A DNA stretch of 64,000 nt, taken from positions 298,876 to 362,875 of the forward strand of contig CAJJDN010000002.1 of NCBI GenBank assembly GCA_905182985.1. Direction: 5' to 3'. Positions 59,358-64,000 of the stretch are shown here, piece after piece. The position numbers and the translations under genes were made by a program. Under the pieces are notes generated by a model. The model did not search any database. It was not told the origin of the DNA and was given only the letters and a program-made list of their open reading frames with translations. Each line of letters starts with the position of its first letter. The first letter of the stretch is position 1. This stretch comes from Paramecium sonneborni (Eukaryota > Ciliophora > Oligohymenophorea > Peniculida > Parameciidae).

Positions 59358-59546
59358 ATGATAATTAATAATCTTATGCATACTAATAATGATAACAAGA
59401 ATTATCTAAAAATATAATAAAAGATAGGAGAGTTCTTGAGATATAATAGGCTTGTAGAATTTGAAAAATATTTAACAAAGTGTTTAATAGATAAGTTTTA
59501 GCAATATCACTCATTTAAATAGGGTTTGATTTTTCAGAAACTTTGA
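59358..59546 (+). CDS. Possible 62-aa helical protein
   Basis: One ciliate-code frame, 63 codons. After MIINNLMHTNNDNKNYLKIQ comes an amphipathic helix KIGEFLRYNRLVEFEKYLTK, then FQQYHSFKQGLIFQKL. The composition is more protein-like than neighbouring intergenic DNA, and the spacing is faintly LisH-like. Very short frames arise easily with a single stop codon, so this stays tentative. The stop lies 34 nt from the convergent stop of the next gene. Confidence 0.35.
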
Positions 59547-59579
59547 AAATAAAATTTTAAAATATAAAATATTTACTAC

Positions 59580-60894
59580 TCATTCAGGTTATATTTATTA
59601 TTCAATTTGATGAGATTCTTATTATTTCTTTTAAATTTCATGAGTTTAAGTATCAGTTTAAATTTTTTTTTCCTCATTTTATATCTCAGATTATATTTAG
59701 AGAGTATCTTCTTTTGAAATCTCTTTATTTGGAACATTTTATTCTAATTTTCCATCATTAATTTCTTCTAAAATAGTTGAAAATTTTTTATGATTTTTTT
59801 ATTCAATGTCAGTTTCTACATTATGTTAGACGGAATTATCAATATATTTTGGACTTGTGAAGCTTTTAGACAAAAGATATAAATTATTGTCTGATTAATC
59901 ATCATCTTAGCCTTGAAAAGATTATTAATTTAAATATTAAGATTTTTTTATTCTTTATCTAATTTGTGATGATCTTTTCATTTGAAAATCTTTAAATCTT
60001 TAACATTATTCATTTATTTATATTATTTCCAAATGAATTTTACTAATACAATTTTCTAATTCTACTAATTATTTTGATTTATGATTGATATCTTATTTAA
60101 ACAACTTAAGATCAGCCTAATACTTCTCCTCAATAATTTTTTTATGCCTTTCCTGATTTTATATTTGTAGCTAAATTTTAAAATATTGTTATTCTATTTC
60201 AGGATCTTATTCTAAAATAGCAGCACTTTATTATTCTTTAAAAATCACTTTATCTCTTACTTTAGTCTAGTACTCTTGAAATTATTATGAATTCTTTTAT
60301 TCATTTTCAATTAATTCATACAACTAATAATTTTTTAATTGATATTCTTATATGGATTTTTCTATTTATCGGCTTTATTGCTATATAATTCAAATTCAAT
60401 TACATTTCATTTTGAAGAGAAGAAACACCGTTTTGTTCTTCAATTTGAGTGATTTCCTTTCCTTATCGTTAAGTAATTTTTTTTTAAGCTTCTATTTATT
60501 ATGAAAGCATTTTTATATTTTCTTCGCATTAAGAGATTTTATTTTCTAAATCTAATCTCATTGTTTTTTATTCCAAAATAGTTAATCTTTTCTGTTATTA
60601 ATGAAATTAAATTTTTAATCTTTTCAAAATTTCAATATTATTTAATTATTCTTTGATTAAGACTTCTCTATTAGGAAACTAAAATTATTCTTGTTTAAAT
60701 TTATTGTATACTTTTATTTGGTTTTTTTTTTTATAAATACGTTCCAACTTCTTCATTTAGTTATTTTAAAAGAGCTCTTAATTTTTCAGGTTTATTATTA
60801 CATTCATCTGATAATTAAGAATATTTTGCATCTAAAATAGATTAATTTAATTACAACAGCTTTCTTTGATGACTTTAGGTGTTAGAGCTTTCAT
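59580..60894 (-). CDS. Coiled-coil protein, 412 aa
   Basis: MKALTPKVIKESC opens the protein; after a 23-nt intron follows KYSQLSDECNNKPEKLRALL, then a long coiled coil (TILEQKTMRLDLENKISQ, KSIQEYQLKNYQLYELIENE, EYQTKVRDKVIFKEQQSA, EEKYQADLKLFKQDINHK and ELENCISKIHLEIIQINEQ) and a Gln/Glu-rich C-terminus ending QQIQPE. Introns of 23, 22 and 31 nt join the frames; exons sum to exactly 413 codons. The regular alternation of long heptad blocks resembles ciliary CCDC/CFAP proteins, but no family motif is recognised. Confidence 0.7.
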
Positions 60895-61032
60895 AAATTA
60901 TATAAAATATATAAATTTAATTAAAACAACTGATTCTAAAATAAAATAAGTTTGAAATAAAAACTAATAGAATGATAAAAAATTGATTTTTAAGATACTT
61001 TTATAAGAATTTAAAGAGATTTTGTAAATATA

Positions 61033-62125
61033 TAATCAATAGAATCCAATTTAAAGAAACTTAAGTTTTATTTGAGAAAGTAAAAGATGAGGATTTAAAT
61101 TTTATTTACTATTAGTATATAAATTTTATTGTTTAAGTGCGTAATAAAAAGAAAAATATCTTTAATTTTAAATAATGAAAAATATCCAATTGGTATTTAT
61201 AGTTGTCTTATTTGGCATTGTGGCTGCAGATATTACCGTCAATAAAGAAAAAAGATGCTCATGTCCATCATTTATCAAGTCAGAGTGTGATAAATGGTAT
61301 GATTGTAAGTGGAGCGAAACATCTTGCTAAGAAAAAGAATGCAAAGATTACACAACAGAAGATAAATGTTCAGGAGATTGTTAATGGAAGGGTGGAAAAT
61401 GCATTGATGAAAAGAAAGAGTGTGAAGATATGCCAAATGAAGAAAGCTGTTCAAATTTTGCTGGATGTGGTTGGAAAGACAATAAATGCATTGAGTTTAC
61501 TTAATGTTCAGATTTTATTGTATCCAAGGCTGAAAGATGCAATGTTTTGAGAGGTGAAAATGATGAAAGATGTTAAGCTAAAGGAGTTAGTGTAACAACT
61601 CTAAGATAAAAACATTTAGTTGTGGCTACTGGATTTTAATGTGAAAATAAAGTATATGTTAATTGTTCTAAATTTGTGACTGAAGCTACATGTAAAGGAG
61701 AGGCAACTGCAACTGCCAAATGTTAATGGAAAAGTGATGGTAAATGTTATGCATTTGAATTGAAGACATGTAGAGATGCTGATGGATTTAATTCAATGTG
61801 TGATCCTAAATATTGTAAAAAAGATGGATAACAATGTGTAAATAGATCCTGTTCTGATTTAACAACTTAAGCTCTATGCACATCTATACCAAAAATTGAT
61901 AATAATAAAGCAATATTATGTAAATGGGGTGCTGATAATAAATGTACAAATGCAATCGATACAACTCATTTGAATGAATAGACATGTAATGATGTTACTT
62001 TTGGTTCTTATCATTGGGTCACAAATACCTGTCAATAATGTGCTTCCAATTGGATTCTATCAATCGTGTCATTAATTATCTTGGTTGCCTTTATTTGAAT
62101 GATCATTCATCATTATTCAATATCA
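61033..62125 (+). repeat. 1093-bp direct repeat, copy 1
   Basis: Identical to 62127-63219 wherever I compared it, separated from it by a single N at 62126. It includes the whole Cys-rich gene and its 5' flank. Exact identity even in intergenic sequence, with an N at the join, suggests an unmerged contig overlap. Confidence 0.93.
61175..62098 (+). CDS. Cys-rich surface protein, copy 1
   Basis: Intronless, 307 aa. MKNIQLVFIVVLFGIVAAD is a signal peptide; the mature part is a series of Cys units (CSCPSFIKSECDKWYDC, CKWSETSCQEKEC, CQWKGGKCIDEKKECED, CGWKDNKCIEFTQC, CQWKSDGKCYAFELKTC) and the end NWILSIVSLIILVAFI is hydrophobic, fitting a GPI-addition signal. The repeated 'C-x-W-x(2,5)-C' unit is the hallmark of ciliate surface antigen-like proteins. 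The protein is short compared with the very large immobilisation antigens. It is related in layout to the minus-strand gene at 51936-52646. Confidence 0.85.
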
Positions 62126-62126
62126 N
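62126..62126. other. Single undetermined base at repeat junction
   Basis: The only N outside the large gap. It sits exactly between the two 1093-bp identical segments. Confidence 0.99.
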
Positions 62127-63219
62127 TAATCAATAGAATCCAATTTAAAGAAACTTAAGTTTTATTTGAGAAAGTAAAAGATGAGGATTTAAATTTTATT
62201 TACTATTAGTATATAAATTTTATTGTTTAAGTGCGTAATAAAAAGAAAAATATCTTTAATTTTAAATAATGAAAAATATCCAATTGGTATTTATAGTTGT
62301 CTTATTTGGCATTGTGGCTGCAGATATTACCGTCAATAAAGAAAAAAGATGCTCATGTCCATCATTTATCAAGTCAGAGTGTGATAAATGGTATGATTGT
62401 AAGTGGAGCGAAACATCTTGCTAAGAAAAAGAATGCAAAGATTACACAACAGAAGATAAATGTTCAGGAGATTGTTAATGGAAGGGTGGAAAATGCATTG
62501 ATGAAAAGAAAGAGTGTGAAGATATGCCAAATGAAGAAAGCTGTTCAAATTTTGCTGGATGTGGTTGGAAAGACAATAAATGCATTGAGTTTACTTAATG
62601 TTCAGATTTTATTGTATCCAAGGCTGAAAGATGCAATGTTTTGAGAGGTGAAAATGATGAAAGATGTTAAGCTAAAGGAGTTAGTGTAACAACTCTAAGA
62701 TAAAAACATTTAGTTGTGGCTACTGGATTTTAATGTGAAAATAAAGTATATGTTAATTGTTCTAAATTTGTGACTGAAGCTACATGTAAAGGAGAGGCAA
62801 CTGCAACTGCCAAATGTTAATGGAAAAGTGATGGTAAATGTTATGCATTTGAATTGAAGACATGTAGAGATGCTGATGGATTTAATTCAATGTGTGATCC
62901 TAAATATTGTAAAAAAGATGGATAACAATGTGTAAATAGATCCTGTTCTGATTTAACAACTTAAGCTCTATGCACATCTATACCAAAAATTGATAATAAT
63001 AAAGCAATATTATGTAAATGGGGTGCTGATAATAAATGTACAAATGCAATCGATACAACTCATTTGAATGAATAGACATGTAATGATGTTACTTTTGGTT
63101 CTTATCATTGGGTCACAAATACCTGTCAATAATGTGCTTCCAATTGGATTCTATCAATCGTGTCATTAATTATCTTGGTTGCCTTTATTTGAATGATCAT
63201 TCATCATTATTCAATATCA
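62127..63219 (+). repeat. 1093-bp direct repeat, copy 2
   Basis: Exact copy of 61033-62125, offset 1094. Sequence after 63219 is unique and so would be the true continuation if the copies are merged. Confidence 0.93.
62269..63192 (+). CDS. Cys-rich surface protein, copy 2
   Basis: Same 307-aa protein as at 61175-62098, without a single difference seen. If the duplication is an assembly error there is only one gene here; if it is real it is a very recent tandem duplication that includes about 140 bp of upstream flank. Confidence 0.6.
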
Positions 63220-63541
63220 ATACAAAAATATTTAAAATTTTATTTCTTATTATTTATATATAAAAATATTAATAATCATTCATTCATATATTTTTAAGTA
63301 TATAATATTATTTTATTAATATAGATATTGATAAAAAAAGAATATCCAATATATTCCTCATAATTTTTTTATTTTTAAAAACAAACTAAAACTAAACTGT
63401 AACATGTTTGGTATAATAAAAAAATAATTAATTTCATTTTTTATGGGTATCAAATTAAAATTCTATTAATAATAATTTAATTGATAGAAATTTGAGTAAG
63501 AAAGTTAAATAAACATTTTTAAAGCTTTCTAAATCTAAAAA
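63193..63541. other. Intergenic, about 350 nt
   Basis: AT-rich sequence downstream of the Cys-rich gene. No ORF with coding character, no telomeric repeat and no RNA gene recognised. Confidence 0.5.
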
Positions 63542-63899
63542 ATGCTTAATTTAATATGGAATAAGGCAGAATTGAATTAAGTTTGTTTAGAACATAAATC
63601 TGGAATTAAATTTGGAGATTATTTTCCCTACTTTTTTGTTTAATCAATCAGAATAAGTCTCAAAAGTAATTGGTTCATAGATTTCTATTTCTTAAAGATT
63701 TAAAAAACCATTTTTTTATGATTCACTAAATAAAAATATATTATGTAATCATTCTTTTTTTTAGATTATTCTAAAAGCTAATCAGCATTCTATTGAGTAT
63801 TTGAACTTATATATTAATGCAAAGTTAATAATTTTTATCAATCTCATAAATAATGACTTTGAAAACAATAAAGAAATAAATAAATCATTATTTTACTGA
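63542..63899 (+). CDS. Possible gene, about 105 aa
   Basis: ATG at 63542 gives MLNLIWNKAELNQVCLEHKS and GIKFGDYFPYFF. With two 20-nt introns (GTTTAATCAATCAGAATAAG and GTAATCATTCTTTTTTTTAG) the frame continues as HRFLFLKDLKNHFFMIHQ and ILKANQHSIEYLNLYINAKL to TGA at 63897-63899, 106 codons in all. The introns are at the short end of the range and no family is recognised, so this is tentative. After 63900 nothing can be called before the window ends. Confidence 0.35.
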
Positions 63900-64000
63900 A
63901 ATCAAATCCAAATCATTTTTTTTTGCAGATAAATGAAATATTCATTTTTCTTTCAGATTGATCAAGTTCTAATTTAGTATTGTTAATAATCCTTCAATTT

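Noticed and set aside
61203..61550. 115-codon frame inside each Cys-rich gene copy (and at 62297-62644)
   Set aside because: Out-of-frame shadow; the true frame has signal peptide, regular cysteines and TGA end.
1..64000. Search for tRNA, rRNA, CRISPR, transposon or telomere sequence
   Set aside because: No T-loop/anticodon arrangement, array of spaced repeats, transposase motif or telomeric GGGGTT/GGGTTT-type run was seen.

Overview
The window is macronuclear-type DNA of a ciliate, almost certainly a Paramecium. Three observations say so. In every recognisable gene TAA and TAG are read as glutamine and only TGA ends the frame. Genes are cut by very short introns of about 21-37 nt, mostly GTA...TAG. 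Genes lie tail to head with gaps of 24-800 nt, and one encodes a trichocyst matrix protein, a Paramecium secretory product. A standard-code ORF search therefore sees only fragments. I rebuilt the genes by hand with the ciliate code; for most multi-exon models the exon sum is a multiple of three and agrees with the family's usual length.

Layout. 1-5 kb: 3' end of NDUFS1 (mitochondrial complex I), an unknown 651-aa protein, ribosomal protein eL13 and a 76-aa protein. 5.4-12.4 kb: a voltage-gated K+ channel with a CCHC zinc knuckle after its cyclic-nucleotide-binding-like domain, a small membrane protein, a CK1-family kinase and an unknown protein. 12.9-19.2 kb: a TFIIB-like cyclin-fold protein, an enolase-like (ENO4-type) protein lacking catalytic residues, a sperm-tail PG-repeat protein, a Q-rich protein and NDUFA6. 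19.4-29 kb: three long coiled-coil proteins, an EF-hand protein, an FCP1/SCP-type phosphatase and one unresolved gene. 29.1-41.5 kb: one intact axonemal dynein heavy chain of about 4072 aa. 42-46 kb: two small mitochondrial-looking membrane proteins (one of the carrier fold) and the trichocyst matrix protein, broken by an N gap. 46.4-55.2 kb: Rab GTPase, UAP56/Sub2 helicase, B-box/TPR protein, a small unknown, a Cys-rich surface protein and PP2A B56. 55.4-64 kb: a Myb-like polyQ protein, a membrane protein with a PP1-docking motif, a coiled-coil protein and two identical copies of a Cys-rich surface protein.

Two functional themes recur. One is ciliary/axonemal: dynein heavy chain, ENO4-like, PG-repeat protein, and perhaps some coiled-coil proteins. 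The other is mitochondrial respiration: NDUFS1, NDUFA6, the carrier-like protein and its small neighbour. Paramecium genes are not organised in operons, so I do not read shared regulation into this.

Assembly caution: two perfect direct repeats (376 bp around a 795-N gap, 1093 bp around a single N) look like unmerged contig ends rather than biology. I found no tRNA, rRNA, CRISPR or transposon. Intergenic stretches are AT-rich and I could not recognise promoters in them.
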